From Archangium sp. (lineage in GTDB: Bacteria > Myxococcota > Myxococcia > Myxococcales > Myxococcaceae), in contig JAEUJS010000152.1 in assembly GCA_016792935.1 (NCBI GenBank), forward strand, positions 1-42,052: 42,052 nucleotides of DNA. The letters are read 5' to 3'. Below, piece after piece: positions 8,596 to 17,546 of this stretch; position 1 is the first letter of the stretch, and the number at the start of each line of letters is the position of its first letter. A program made the translations under genes and the position numbers. The notes beneath the pieces were generated by a model, which searched no databases, had not been told where the DNA came from, and saw nothing but the letters and a program-made list of their open reading frames with translations.

Positions 8596-10431
8596 TCAGG
8601 GCATCTCGTTGCGCGGCGCATTGCCGCACGGCTCTGCCGGATCGACGAAGGTGACGCGGCCGCCCTTCGGCGCCTTGAACGTCTCCTTCTTCGCCTGCCA
8701 GAACGAGATCAGATCGTCGCGCAGGTTGCTGCCCTTGTTCTCGGCGAGATCGACCTGCGACGGATCGATCGTCGCGAGCACCGGCGCCAGACCATCTCCG
8801 CCGCGCGCGAGGAAGTCGGGCAGCGCCACCTTGTACTTCTTGCTGGCGTCGATCTTCTTGCCGCCCGGCAGCGTGAAGCCGCGCAGGCGATCAGGCACCA
8901 CGCAGCGGCTGAGCTTCACCTCGAGCCCGCTCACCTGGAACACGCCCTTCTTGCTGCCGAAGGCGGCCATCAACAGCCGCTCCAGCTGCTCTCCCGTGAG
9001 ATCCAGTGTGGCGACCGCGTTGTCGAACGGAATCACCTCGTAGACCGTGCCGTAGGTCAGCGGGCCTTCCTTGAGATCAGCGCGCAGGCCACCCGGATTC
9101 ATGAGCGCGACGTCGGCCTTCGCCATCAATCGCAACGAGTCGGCGAGGAAATCGCCCAGCTCGCTCTCACCTTCGTACACGCGCCCGAGCACTGCGGGCA
9201 CCGTGAGGCCGAGCGACTTCTGCTGCAATTCGGCGACGGCCTGCTCCGAGGGCTGCATGGCCTGCAGCACTGTGACGTCTTGCCGAATGATCTGCCCGTG
9301 GAACTTGGCCTGCACCGGAGTGACCTGCTCAGCGCGCGGGCGCAGCTTGCGTGGGTCGCAGCTCTTGGTGTCGATGTCCCACGTCTCGCAGATCTCGATG
9401 CCCGAGCTGATGACGGTGCGCGCGGGGATCACCTTCTTCGTCTCGGCGTCGATCGAGAGATCGATCAACCCGAAGAACTTGCCGAGCGCCCAGCTCTCGA
9501 TGACCGGAGTGCCGTTGATCAGATGACCGATCTGCGCGTGCGTGTGACCGGCGACGACGGCGTCGAGCGTGCCCTCGGGCAGACCCTTCATCATCTCGAA
9601 CACCTCGGCCGAATCGAGGTCGCAGCTGGCGGTGTCGTTCTTGTTCGAACAGTCGCTGCACTTGCCGCCGGCGTGCACCACCGCGATCACGAGATCAGCG
9701 CCCTTCTCACGCAGCCGCGTCGCCGAGGCGAGCGCTTCCGACACCAGCGGGCGGAACTTGAGCGTCTGCACGTTGATGGGGAGCGTGACCGTCGGCGTCT
9801 GCGGCGTGGTCAGCCCGAGGATGCCGATCTTCAGGCCGTGCCGGGTGATCATCACCGTGCCGTCGCTCGGCAGCCACGCGGGGCGCGCGCCGTTCGCCAC
9901 TTCGTAGATGTTCGTCGAGAGCAGCGGGAACTTCGCCTGCGTGATGCGCGCCTTGAGCGCCCCGAACGGATCCATCGTCGCCGAGGTCGCCGCCGAGATG
10001 GGACCGACCGGGCCGTAGTCGAACTCGTGGTTGCCGATGGCCGCCGCGTCGTAGCCGAGCTGGTTGAGCGCCTCGATGACCACGCCACCCTCGGTGAGGT
10101 TGGACATCAGCGTTCCCTGGAAGAGATCGCCCGCGTCCACCAGCACCACGCCGTCGGGGTTCTCTGCGCGCAACACGTTCACGTAGGCGGCGAACGTGGC
10201 GACGCCGCCGAAGCGAATCTCGCCGCGCGGGAACTTTTCCTTCTGGCCCATCACCCAGCCGTGGAGATCGTTCGTCCCGACGATGGTGACGCGCAGCGGC
10301 TGCTTGACGTCGGCCGTCGCAGGAGGAGGCGGCGCCTTGAGCACCTTGGTGGGGGTGTCGAGCGGAACGGCAGCGTGCTCGGCCTGACACCCGACGAGGG
10401 TCGCGAAGAGAACGAGAAGAGATCGTTTCAT
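8596..10431 (-). CDS. 5'-nucleotidase / UshA-type metallophosphatase lipoprotein
   Basis: The 611-residue protein carries a lipoprotein signal (lipobox T-L-V-G-C15) and the two-domain layout of 5'-nucleotidases. The N-terminal calcineurin-like domain shows the metal motifs NDLHG (54-58), DAGDLFQG (99-106), GNHEFD (133-138), a VVHAGG loop and VAGHTH. The C-terminal substrate domain contains MNPGGLRADL and an IPFDN segment. Such enzymes hydrolyse extracellular nucleotides or related phosphoesters; the exact substrate cannot be told. An extra cysteine-containing loop (GGKCSDCSNKND) follows the VVHAGG motif and is not usual in UshA. It lies 48 bases after the propeller gene in the same direction and is probably the last gene of that cluster. 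Confidence 0.92.
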   Translation of the reverse strand: MKRSLLVLFATLVGCQAEHAAVPLDTPTKVLKAPPPPATADVKQPLRVTIVGTNDLHGWVMGQKEKFPRGEIRFGGVATFAAYVNVLRAENPDGVVLVDAGDLFQGTLMSNLTEGGVVIEALNQLGYDAAAIGNHEFDYGPVGPISAATSATMDPFGALKARITQAKFPLLSTNIYEVANGARPAWLPSDGTVMITRHGLKIGILGLTTPQTPTVTLPINVQTLKFRPLVSEALASATRLREKGADLVIAVVHAGGKCSDCSNKNDTASCDLDSAEVFEMMKGLPEGTLDAVVAGHTHAQIGHLINGTPVIESWALGKFFGLIDLSIDAETKKVIPARTVISSGIEICETWDIDTKSCDPRKLRPRAEQVTPVQAKFHGQIIRQDVTVLQAMQPSEQAVAELQQKSLGLTVPAVLGRVYEGESELGDFLADSLRLMAKADVALMNPGGLRADLKEGPLTYGTVYEVIPFDNAVATLDLTGEQLERLLMAAFGSKKGVFQVSGLEVKLSRCVVPDRLRGFTLPGGKKIDASKKYKVALPDFLARGGDGLAPVLATIDPSQVDLAENKGSNLRDDLISFWQAKKETFKAPKGGRVTFVDPAEPCGNAPRNEMP

Positions 10432-10479
10432 GAGCTCACGTGGAAGGTTCCGACGAAGGGCGGGCCCCGGAATGATGAA

Positions 10480-11700
10480 TCACGACCAGGAACTGCGAGG
10501 TCGCCGAATCCACCACAGCAGCAGGAAGGCCGGAAGGAAGACGAGCAGCGGATTTCCACATGAGCAACCGGGAGGCGGGTCGACTCCATTCCCCGGGCCG
10601 ACGATGCCGCCGCCGCCACCGCCTCCGTCGCGACGACCGCCATCGCTCTGGCCCGCGTCGGAGGGAAGACCCGCGTCGCTGCCACCATCACTGCCGGGTC
10701 CCGCATCGACGTCGCCGGCGTCGAAACCCGCGTCGCGGTACGCGAGGTCGGGGAGCGGGATGATCTGATCGAACGCCTCGAGCGAGACGAGCTTGTAGTT
10801 CGCGCTCACGCCGTCGTGCACCACCACCATTCCCCTGGGGAAGCCGGGCAGCGGCGCGAGCGTGGTGTCGAGGTGCATGGGCAGCGCGGCGCGCGCCATG
10901 CCGCCGTCGGGCGTGCCGATGGCGGCGGCGCCGATGAAGTCGAGCGAGGTGCCGATGGTGTTGAACTCGTGCACCACGACCGTTTGCCCTTGCGGGTTGG
11001 TGGTGAGCACCCACACGCCGCCGTCTTTGAGCGGGAGCAGCGCGATGCCTCCGATGCCGGGACCAAACGTGCCGGAGTCGATCGAGCCGACGAAGGTCGT
11101 CGTCGCCGCGCCGCCCGTGGGCGCGTCGATCATCACCACGCCCCGCGTCGGCACGGTGAGGAACAGGTTGCCGGTGCGATCGTCGGCGGCGATGCCCCCG
11201 GGCACACCGGGGATCGTCACGGTGTCGATGTCGGTGAACGCCACGCCACCATCTTCGATGTGAATGTCCCACCGCTGCACGGTCGCGGTGCGCGTCACCG
11301 CCAGCATGAAGTCGTCGTCGTCTTTCTGGCGGAGCGCGACGAAGCCTGCGGAGAGGACCGACCTCGAGGGCGGGTTCAGTGGCTCGACCCCGGCGTCACC
11401 GTCGAAGAACGCGAAGAGGCCGTTGTTCGAGGTGGTGACGAAGAGGTACGGGCCGCGCGCATCGGCACCGCGCAGCGCTCCAGTGGGGAGAATCTGCGCG
11501 AGCATTCCGTTGAAGGGCACCCAGCCGTACGCGCCGACCTGCGCCGTGTCGCAGCCGACGACGAGGCCGCCGTTGGTGGTGATGATGGCGACGTCTCCAG
11601 CCTGCGCGCTGGGAATCGACTGCGTCTCCACGGCCCACGGCACGACCTGCGCCGACGCGGCCGAAGCGACGAGGAGGGTGAGAGGAGCGAGTCGGTTCAT
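10480..11700 (-). CDS. Secreted propeller-like protein with MYXO-CTERM sorting tail
   Basis: The ATG at 11700 overlaps the stop of the upstream gene (ATGA), giving 406 residues that begin with a classic signal peptide ending A-S-A-Q. The body is a set of beta repeats with Gly-Gly-Val/Ala turns (IAADDRTGNLF, IALLPLKDGGVWVL), consistent with a beta-propeller; part recalls beta-propeller phytases, but I see no decisive catalytic pattern. An Asp-Ala-Gly/Asp-Gly-Gly linker follows, then PPPGCSCG, a hydrophobic helix and IRRPR. This C-S-C plus membrane helix plus Arg cluster is the MYXO-CTERM signal, known to direct processing and anchoring on the myxobacterial surface. The longer frame upstream to 11778 is not used because it lies within the preceding gene. 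Confidence 0.88.
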   Translation of the reverse strand: MNRLAPLTLLVASAASAQVVPWAVETQSIPSAQAGDVAIITTNGGLVVGCDTAQVGAYGWVPFNGMLAQILPTGALRGADARGPYLFVTTSNNGLFAFFDGDAGVEPLNPPSRSVLSAGFVALRQKDDDDFMLAVTRTATVQRWDIHIEDGGVAFTDIDTVTIPGVPGGIAADDRTGNLFLTVPTRGVVMIDAPTGGAATTTFVGSIDSGTFGPGIGGIALLPLKDGGVWVLTTNPQGQTVVVHEFNTIGTSLDFIGAAAIGTPDGGMARAALPMHLDTTLAPLPGFPRGMVVVHDGVSANYKLVSLEAFDQIIPLPDLAYRDAGFDAGDVDAGPGSDGGSDAGLPSDAGQSDGGRRDGGGGGGGIVGPGNGVDPPPGCSCGNPLLVFLPAFLLLWWIRRPRSSWS

Positions 11701-12542
11701 CCGGGACCGGGGCACGTGAGGTTGGTGCACATCGTACCGCTCGCGCAGGTGCGCGTGTCGCAGTCGATGTCCAGACAATCGGCGGCACCGTCTCCGTCAT
11801 CGTCGAGGCCGTTGCCGCAGTCACTCTCGGGAGGGAAGCAGCCGAACGTCAAAGAGCCTCCATCGCTCGAGCCCGCGTCGGTGGCGCCTCCGTCGGTCGT
11901 GCCCGCGTCCGTTCCGCCGTCGGACCCTGCGTCGGTGCGCATGATGACGCCGCACTTCCACGGCGGAGGCATGGGCGTGACGCATTCGAGGCCCAGGCAC
12001 GAGGTGTCGAGACAATCGGTGACGCCGTCGTTGTCGTTGTCGAAGCCGTCGTTGCAGGTCGTCTCTTCGCACGCCGAAGTCAGGCAGGTGGTGCCGGTGC
12101 CGCACACGCGCGCGCATTGACCGCAGTTCTGCTCGTCGGCCGTGAGATCAAAGGTCTCGTCGGTCATGCCGTCGCAATCATCGTCGAGCATGTTGCACAG
12201 CTCCGCCGTGGGCATCATGGTCTGGCCGCACGAGAGGGCGCCGACGGTGCAGGTGCGCGCTCCGGTGGAGCAGCGCCCGAGCAGGCCGGTCATGCACGCC
12301 TCGCCCATTTCAGGGAACGTCTCGTCGATGCGGCCGTCGCAGTTTTGATCGACGCCGTCGCACGTCTCGTCATCGACGCACTCGCCCAACTTGAAGCAGC
12401 GGCCGCCGCCTTCGAACTGCGGGCGGCACTCGTAGCCCTGGCCACAATCGGAACCCGCATCGCAGCTGAAGCGGCCGGCATCGGGGTTCAGGTACTGGCA
12501 GCCGACGAGCGCGAAGCCACAGAGAAAGAGGAGCGCGCGCAT
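11697..12542 (-). CDS. MopE-like cysteine-rich lipoprotein
   Basis: The 281-residue product begins with a lipoprotein signal (lipobox A-L-V-G-C). It then carries several MopE-type metal-binding repeats: CDGVDQNCDGRIDE, CNMLDDDCDGMTDE, CNDGFDNDNDGVTDC and CGNGLDDDGDGAADC. These Asn/Asp-Gly-Asp loops between cysteines are known from MopE-related proteins and are common in myxobacterial surface proteins. An Asp-Ala-Gly/Asp-Gly-Gly linker separates the third and fourth repeats. Both ends overlap neighbours by ATGA (12542 with the PEGA gene, 11697-11700 with the propeller gene), so translation is probably coupled and the proteins may act together. Metal binding is inferred from the repeats; no enzyme domain is visible. 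Confidence 0.88.
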   Translation of the reverse strand: MRALLFLCGFALVGCQYLNPDAGRFSCDAGSDCGQGYECRPQFEGGGRCFKLGECVDDETCDGVDQNCDGRIDETFPEMGEACMTGLLGRCSTGARTCTVGALSCGQTMMPTAELCNMLDDDCDGMTDETFDLTADEQNCGQCARVCGTGTTCLTSACEETTCNDGFDNDNDGVTDCLDTSCLGLECVTPMPPPWKCGVIMRTDAGSDGGTDAGTTDGGATDAGSSDGGSLTFGCFPPESDCGNGLDDDGDGAADCLDIDCDTRTCASGTMCTNLTCPGPG

Positions 12543-13624
12543 CAGAAGGCCCCCGCGACGCTGACGCCACCGCCGGTGCCGGTGCCGTTTCCGGAGACGG
12601 TGACCGTGGGCGTGACGGTGACGGGCGCGGCGCGCGTGCCATCGACGATGCCGGAGATGATGGCGCCGACCAGCGCGGCTCCACCGACGGCGAAGGTGAT
12701 GTTGGCGATGGTGGCGTTGCGGTTCTGCTCGAGGGCCTGCGCGCGCGTGCCCAGAAAGACCATCGTGTCCGGGTTGTACCCGGCGTTCAGCGCGTTGAAC
12801 TGGCCGCGCGAGATGAGACCGAAGATGAAGCCGGCGCCACCGCTGGCGATGGCGGTGCCTCCGAGAATCCACGTCAACGCAGAGAGCGTCACCGTGGTCG
12901 GCTGCTTGTCGTCATCGGGCTTCCTGGTGAGCGCGGGGACGATTTGATCGTCCGGAACCTGGCCGGGGATGAGCAGCAGTTTGAACTCGGCCTTCGTTTC
13001 CTGATTCGCCTCGACGCCGATGAGCCGCGTGATGGGGAGGTACTTCTTGCGCTCGATCTTCACCTCGTACTTGCCGGGCTTGAGGTTGAGCGTCACGGGA
13101 GGCGCCCCGATGAACTCGCCGTTCATGGTGATCTGCGCGTCGCCGAGGTTGGCGGTGATGGACAACGTGCCGCGGGCCTCGCGTTCTCCGCGCAGCAGTG
13201 GAGGCACGGCCTGCTCGACGTCTTTCTGGAAGCGACGCGCGGCGATGAGGATGGATCGATCGACGTCGGCGACGACGGTGAGGCCGGGAATGTCGATGAG
13301 CCACAGCTTCAAGATGTAGTTCTTCTCGTCGCGGCTGAGCTGGCCCATGACCGCGCGCTTGATGCCGAAGCTCTCGAGCTCTTGCGCGACGCAGGCGGGT
13401 TTGCCGCCACACTTCTTGAGCGACTCGTAGCGCTTGGCGTCCATCTTCGAGCGCAGGTCGTCGGGCGAGACGAGATCGACCTTCTGGTTCTTCGCCTCGG
13501 TGAGGATGGCTTTGGTCACCTGCGCGCCGAGACCCATCATCAGATCGGGCGCATCGACATCGACGACCGCGGTCTTCGGCCCCGAAGCCAGCACCAACGC
13601 GGCCACGGAGAGAACGGAGTGCAT
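12542..13624 (-). CDS. PEGA-domain envelope protein with two membrane helices
   Basis: The product (360 residues from the ATG at 13624) starts with a signal peptide. A conserved alpha/beta domain follows, with a Cys pair in KKCGGKPACVAQEL; this looks like the TolB-N/CsgG-like modules often found in myxobacterial PEGA proteins. A PEGA-type beta domain follows (AQITMNGEFIGAPPVTL, then LKPGKYEVKIERKKY). Two hydrophobic Gly/Ala-rich helices sit near the C-terminus, which ends in a Thr/Val/Gly-rich tail. A TTG at 13663 could extend the N-terminus by 13 residues, but it would precede the signal peptide. It is the first gene of the cluster and is divergent from the rluA-like gene, with about 30 bases between starts. 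The role is probably envelope-structural; no enzyme activity is evident. Confidence 0.83.
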   Translation of the reverse strand: MHSVLSVAALVLASGPKTAVVDVDAPDLMMGLGAQVTKAILTEAKNQKVDLVSPDDLRSKMDAKRYESLKKCGGKPACVAQELESFGIKRAVMGQLSRDEKNYILKLWLIDIPGLTVVADVDRSILIAARRFQKDVEQAVPPLLRGEREARGTLSITANLGDAQITMNGEFIGAPPVTLNLKPGKYEVKIERKKYLPITRLIGVEANQETKAEFKLLLIPGQVPDDQIVPALTRKPDDDKQPTTVTLSALTWILGGTAIASGGAGFIFGLISRGQFNALNAGYNPDTMVFLGTRAQALEQNRNATIANITFAVGGAALVGAIISGIVDGTRAAPVTVTPTVTVSGNGTGTGGGVSVAGAF

Positions 13625-13655
13625 CACGGCGGGGCACTGTATTCTTCTGTGCGTC

Positions 13656-14678
13656 TTGAGCAACGACGACGGGATCTCGATTCACCCAGCCGACTCGTCG
13701 GCTGATCTCCTCACCTTCACTGTGGAGCCGAACTACGCGGGCTGGCGGCTCGACAAATATCTCTGCGAGAAGATCAAACGCGCGTCACGCACGCGGGTGC
13801 AGGAGATCATCGAGAACGACGTGATCTACGCCGAGCGAAAGCTCAAACCTTCGACGCCCGTATGGCCGGGGCTGACGTTTCAAGTGCGGCGCCGGGTTCG
13901 CGATGAGCCGACGGTTCCCGATGCAGATCAGATCGAGATCGTGTTTCAAGATGACGACGTGCTGGTGGTGAACAAGCCGGCGGGGCTCCCGATTCATCCC
14001 ACGGCGCGGTACCACCACAACACGCTCGTCGAGCAGCTGAAGAAGCGCTTCGGCGAGGGCTTCAGCCCAACGGCGCCCGCGGCAAAGACCGACTTCCGTG
14101 CGGACCCCGCGCATCGGTTGGATCGCGAGACGTCGGGGCTGCTGGTGTGCGGGAAGACGCTGCAGGCGTGTCAGCGGCTGATGAAGTCGTTCATGGATGG
14201 GTCGGTCGACAAGCAATACGTCGCCATCGTCGAGGGGCAGCCGACGCGTGATGCGTTCGAGGTCGATGCGCCGATCGCAGAAGGCACCGAGGTGATTCGC
14301 ATCGCGGTGCGCATCGACGCGAAAGATGGCCGTGACGCTCGCACTCGTTTCGTGGTCGAGAAGAAGTTCGAGCGCGATGGCGCACGATTCGCCGTGCTGC
14401 GGTGTTTTCCCATCACGGGGAGGCAGCACCAGATTCGCATTCATGCGCAGCACGCCGGCTTTCCGCTCGTGGGAGACAAGATGTACGGGCCGGACCCGGG
14501 CTACTTCGATCGCTTCTCGAAGCATCAGCTCGAAGAAGAGGCGTGGGTGAAGTTGCGGCTGAAGCGGCAGGCGCTGCATGCGGCGGTCATCGAGTTCCCG
14601 CACCCCGTCACGCGCGCGGCGATGAAGTTCGAGTGCCCACTTCCGAAGGACATGAGCGACTTCGTCGCGGGCGCTTGA
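13656..14678 (+). CDS. RluA-family 23S rRNA/tRNA pseudouridine synthase
   Basis: The 340-residue protein has an N-terminal S4 RNA-binding domain (about 22-80) and an RluA catalytic domain. It contains HRLDRETSGLLV (from residue 153), where the Asp is the catalytic residue, plus VVNKPAGLPIHPT, a TGRQHQIRIH motif and the FPLVGDKMYG segment. These enzymes isomerise specific uridines in rRNA or tRNA; which member this is cannot be told. The start is uncertain. TTG at 13656 is chosen as the first in-frame start outside the divergent gene, and a TATTCT box lies ten bases upstream; GTG at 13722 is an alternative. Neither has a Shine-Dalgarno site. Confidence 0.9.
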   Translation: MSNDDGISIHPADSSADLLTFTVEPNYAGWRLDKYLCEKIKRASRTRVQEIIENDVIYAERKLKPSTPVWPGLTFQVRRRVRDEPTVPDADQIEIVFQDDDVLVVNKPAGLPIHPTARYHHNTLVEQLKKRFGEGFSPTAPAAKTDFRADPAHRLDRETSGLLVCGKTLQACQRLMKSFMDGSVDKQYVAIVEGQPTRDAFEVDAPIAEGTEVIRIAVRIDAKDGRDARTRFVVEKKFERDGARFAVLRCFPITGRQHQIRIHAQHAGFPLVGDKMYGPDPGYFDRFSKHQLEEEAWVKLRLKRQALHAAVIEFPHPVTRAAMKFECPLPKDMSDFVAGA

Positions 14679-14680
14679 TG

Positions 14681-14705
14681 TCTCCAGTGGAGACTTCGCT
14701 ATGCT
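14681..14705 (+). promoter_or_regulatory. Possible promoter/operator before the 14712 gene
   Basis: A perfect palindrome TCTCCA-G-TGGAGA (14681-14693) is followed by TATGCT (14700-14705), a plausible -10 box only six bases before the ATG. TTGATG, overlapping the upstream stop, sits 19 bases before it. If real, the transcript would be leaderless and the palindrome would lie in the spacer. Confidence 0.25.
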
Positions 14706-14711
14706 CAGCGC

Positions 14712-15146
14712 ATGGCTTCGTGGCGCGGGAGACTCTTCAAGTTGGCGCTGCGCGGGGCGGCGTGGTCGTCGCGGAATTCGTGGGCGAGCGTGGTGTCGAC
14801 TCCGTTGCTTTCGGCGATCGGAAACGTTCTCGCTCGGAGTCGCGGAGTGCAGACGCAACACCAGCCGCAGGCGCTCGCTGAGACCTGGCAGCGCGCGTTT
14901 CCTTCGAAGCGCGAGGTGCCGATCATCGGCGTGACGGAGCGTGAGGCGTTCGCGGAGATTCACACCGTGTGTCCACTGCGTGGCTCAGGCGACCTCGCAG
15001 CGTGTCATCGGATGATGGCGTACGACCGTGCGTTCGTTGCGCGCGCGGGAGGGAAGTTCGTGGTGCTCGAGTCGCAGGCGACGCCGGGCGTGACGCGGTG
15101 CCGGGTTTCGATCGCTCCTACGTTGAGCGCTCGCTTCAGAAGGTGA
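14712..15146 (+). CDS. Unknown small protein with conserved-looking Cys/His cluster
   Basis: The 144-residue product is not one I recognise. Its N-terminal third is basic and helical. The C-terminal half holds a compact motif (HTVCPLRGSGDLAACHRMM, YDRAFVARAGG, VVLESQATPG, TRCRVSIAP) with three cysteines and a histidine arranged like a metal or Fe-S site, though this is a guess. It has no signal peptide or clear membrane helix. It follows the pseudouridine synthase by 33 bases and its end overlaps the end of the converging caspase gene by 11 bases. Confidence 0.65.
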   Translation: MASWRGRLFKLALRGAAWSSRNSWASVVSTPLLSAIGNVLARSRGVQTQHQPQALAETWQRAFPSKREVPIIGVTEREAFAEIHTVCPLRGSGDLAACHRMMAYDRAFVARAGGKFVVLESQATPGVTRCRVSIAPTLSARFRR

Positions 15147-16770
15147 CTTGAGCGCCGATCGAGATCGACGGGTACGCGAACCACGAGAACTGTGAGCTCG
15201 CTTCCGTCTCTCCGTACTGCAGACCCGTGAACGTCAGGTCGCCGCTCGCGACGATCGAGAACGACGGCACGATGCGGAACTTCAGATTCGCGCGCGGAGC
15301 CACGGTGAAGATCGCCGTCGCCGCGCGCGAGCCGTAGAGCTGCGCCAGCACACCAGGGCCGAGCTCGAGTCCCACTCCGAACTCGAAGCGCCACAGCTGC
15401 AGTCCAACGCGATAGCCGACGCGCACCTGCCCGCCCGCTTCGTTCGCTGCTTCGCTTCCGTTCAGCAACGCAGGCTCGAAGCTCATCTCGCCGAGCGCGA
15501 GCAGGTGCAGCGAGCCGAGCAACCGTCCACCCGCGAAGGACGCGAACGTGGTGGTCAGCGGCTCGAAGTCGACGCGCAGCTGCCACTTCGGGTCGCGCGC
15601 GTTCATTTGAAGAATGCGCCCCGCTCCACCGACGCTCACACCGAGGTTGATGCCGGTCTTGAGCGTCGCCGGCTGCTCGACCTGCTGCACCACGAGCGGT
15701 CCGCCCTTCGCTGCGACCAGCACCGACGAAGAGACCGGCTGCAGCGCAGACATCGCGACGACGTGACGCTGTCCATCCGTCAACGTCACGCGACCGCCGT
15801 AGCTCTGCCCACCCTTGAACAGCCGCAGACCGTACTGGCCCGGCGCGAGCGCGACTTCCTTCGCTCCGCCGACGACCTCGACGACGACTTGATCGCGCGC
15901 CAGGTCCGTCACCATCGCGCGCTCGGCATCGGGCAGCACCAGCATGGACGACGGCTTCAAGAGCGACGAGAGAACGAGCTCACCCTGCCCCGAGAGGCGG
16001 AAGTCGTAGTTCGGGTGCTGCGCTCCGACGGCGAGCATCGCGGTGCTCGAGACCGTGCGGTCGTACGCGTACTTGTACGCCTCCGCCAACGTGACGAGCT
16101 TGTCGCCGCTGGTGTCGGCCGCTCCGCGCAGACCCGAGATGAAGTTGTGGGTGAAGTAGCTGCCCATCACTTCGCTCGACTCGAGCGCCGCTTCGTCAGC
16201 CGCTGAAGAAGTGATGAACGCTTCGCCGGTCGCCTGCAGCGTGTCCGCCAGACGAATGGTGAAGCCCTCGACCGACTTGCCGCCCTTCTCGCGAAGCCCG
16301 GCACCTGAACGGCAGGCATCGACGACGACGAGACGAACATCGGCCGCGGTGCCGGTGAGCAACGCCTTCAAGCGCGGGTACGCGAGCTTCTCTCCGCTGA
16401 GCTCGATGGCCTCTCCGTCGCTGTGACCGGAGAAGTAGAAGAAGACGACGGTGCGCACATCGGGAGAGCGCTTGAAGAACGCGATGCGATCTCTCGCTTC
16501 AGCGATGGCGCGCTCGACCGAGCCGACTTTCTGCCCCTGGAGCAACAGCACGTCGTCGGCTTGAACGTCTCCGAGCTCGACGAGGACGCGGGCCATCTTT
16601 CCGGCGTCGCTCTCCGCGTACCGCAGCGGAGGCATCTCACCGGTGCCCGCGTTGTTGCCGACGACGATGGCGATGCGTCGCGTCTCAGCGCTGACCGTCG
16701 TCGCTGCCAAGACCAGGGGCAGGACCAACGGCAGGAGCAGCCGGGACAGACGCGTCGCCTGCGAGATCAC
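15136..16770 (-). CDS. Secreted caspase-fold protease (peptidase C14) with probable outer-membrane barrel
   Basis: The GTG start at 16770 overlaps the anti-sigma stop (GTGA). The 544-residue product has a signal peptide (to about residue 28) and a caspase-like p20 domain starting RRIAIVVGNN. The catalytic dyad is visible as FYFSGHSDGE (His116) and VVVDACRSGAG (Cys153). A beta-rich middle domain resembling a PEGA-like carbohydrate or sensor module runs to about 365. The last 170 residues alternate hydrophobic and polar residues, with aromatic girdles, and end in AQVTF. That C-terminal Phe is typical of outer-membrane beta-barrels. The protease would then be displayed at the outer membrane or periplasm, unlike cytosolic metacaspases. 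It is the third gene of a coupled ECF sigma/anti-sigma operon and is probably controlled with them. Confidence 0.9.
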   Translation of the reverse strand: MISQATRLSRLLLPLVLPLVLAATTVSAETRRIAIVVGNNAGTGEMPPLRYAESDAGKMARVLVELGDVQADDVLLLQGQKVGSVERAIAEARDRIAFFKRSPDVRTVVFFYFSGHSDGEAIELSGEKLAYPRLKALLTGTAADVRLVVVDACRSGAGLREKGGKSVEGFTIRLADTLQATGEAFITSSAADEAALESSEVMGSYFTHNFISGLRGAADTSGDKLVTLAEAYKYAYDRTVSSTAMLAVGAQHPNYDFRLSGQGELVLSSLLKPSSMLVLPDAERAMVTDLARDQVVVEVVGGAKEVALAPGQYGLRLFKGGQSYGGRVTLTDGQRHVVAMSALQPVSSSVLVAAKGGPLVVQQVEQPATLKTGINLGVSVGGAGRILQMNARDPKWQLRVDFEPLTTTFASFAGGRLLGSLHLLALGEMSFEPALLNGSEAANEAGGQVRVGYRVGLQLWRFEFGVGLELGPGVLAQLYGSRAATAIFTVAPRANLKFRIVPSFSIVASGDLTFTGLQYGETEASSQFSWFAYPSISIGAQVTF

Positions 16771-17546
16771 GGTGTAGCCTTGCGAAACTCACGGAAAACG
16801 AAGCTCACCCCCGGCAGCTTCGGATTCTTGGCATCGAGTTTGAGCGCGGCTTCCACCTGCGCGGCAGTGATGGGCGCGTCCGAGAAGACCGCAACGATCT
16901 TCTCCGCTCCCAACGTGTCATCGAGCTCGACCGCGCCCGGCAATTCGACCTTGGCCTTGCCCTCGACCGGGTGGCTCTGCGCCGCTCCGAACGGGTGATA
17001 GACCGAGAACACGCCCGCACCATCGGTGGAGGCGACCATCAAGTACTTCGCTCCCGCGGGGCTCACCACGAAGCGAATGCGATCGCTCGGGTGCAGCACG
17101 GTGTCGTCCTTCACGGCGAACGCGGCACCAGCGCCGCGCATGGCGAACACTTCGAAGGACGGCGACGCAAAGCCCTTCATGCCGACGTACGAATCGTCTT
17201 CGGTCTGCGTCCCGGGCCCCGTGGTCAACACCACGGCAGCCGCGGCGCCTGCGACGGCGAGCGTGGGAATCAACAACTTCAACTTGAAGCGATCGAAAAA
17301 GCTCCCGCGGCTCGCGGCCACGCGGGCCTCGACCTTCGGGAGCGTGCGCGCGAACACGAACTGTTCGAAGCGCGCCTTGTCGTCGTTCAGCTCACGCCAG
17401 CGGGTGCGGCAGCTCTCACACGAGTCGATGTGGTGCTTGGCTTCGTTCGCTTCAGGAGCGGACAACGCAGACAGCAACAACAGGTCGATGGTCTCGGAAG
17501 AGAGGTGGGCTCCGCGGGGATGAGCGGTGGCCGTTGAAGAGTTCAT
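16767..17546 (-). CDS. Zinc-finger (HC2-type) anti-sigma factor
   Basis: The 259-residue protein has the anti-sigma zinc motif HHIDSCESC (His39-x3-Cys43-x2-Cys46), a single transmembrane helix (about 90-109) and a C-terminal periplasmic domain. That domain contains VKDDTVLHPSDRIRFVVSP and KYLMVASTDGAGVFSVYHP, which look like a DUF4384-type sensor module often found with caspase-like or FecR-like proteins. Its ATG overlaps the stop of the sigma factor gene, and its stop overlaps the start of the caspase gene. It is expected to hold the sigma factor at the membrane until an envelope signal arrives. The signal is unknown. Confidence 0.9.
   Translation of the reverse strand: MNSSTATAHPRGAHLSSETIDLLLLSALSAPEANEAKHHIDSCESCRTRWRELNDDKARFEQFVFARTLPKVEARVAASRGSFFDRFKLKLLIPTLAVAGAAAAVVLTTGPGTQTEDDSYVGMKGFASPSFEVFAMRGAGAAFAVKDDTVLHPSDRIRFVVSPAGAKYLMVASTDGAGVFSVYHPFGAAQSHPVEGKAKVELPGAVELDDTLGAEKIVAVFSDAPITAAQVEAALKLDAKNPKLPGVSFVFREFRKATP

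Noticed and set aside
8368-10563. Long plus-strand open frame of about 730 codons
   Set aside because: It is antisense to the 5'-nucleotidase gene, whose catalytic motifs are clear, and its translation is Arg/His/Leu-rich nonsense typical of GC-rich reverse frames.
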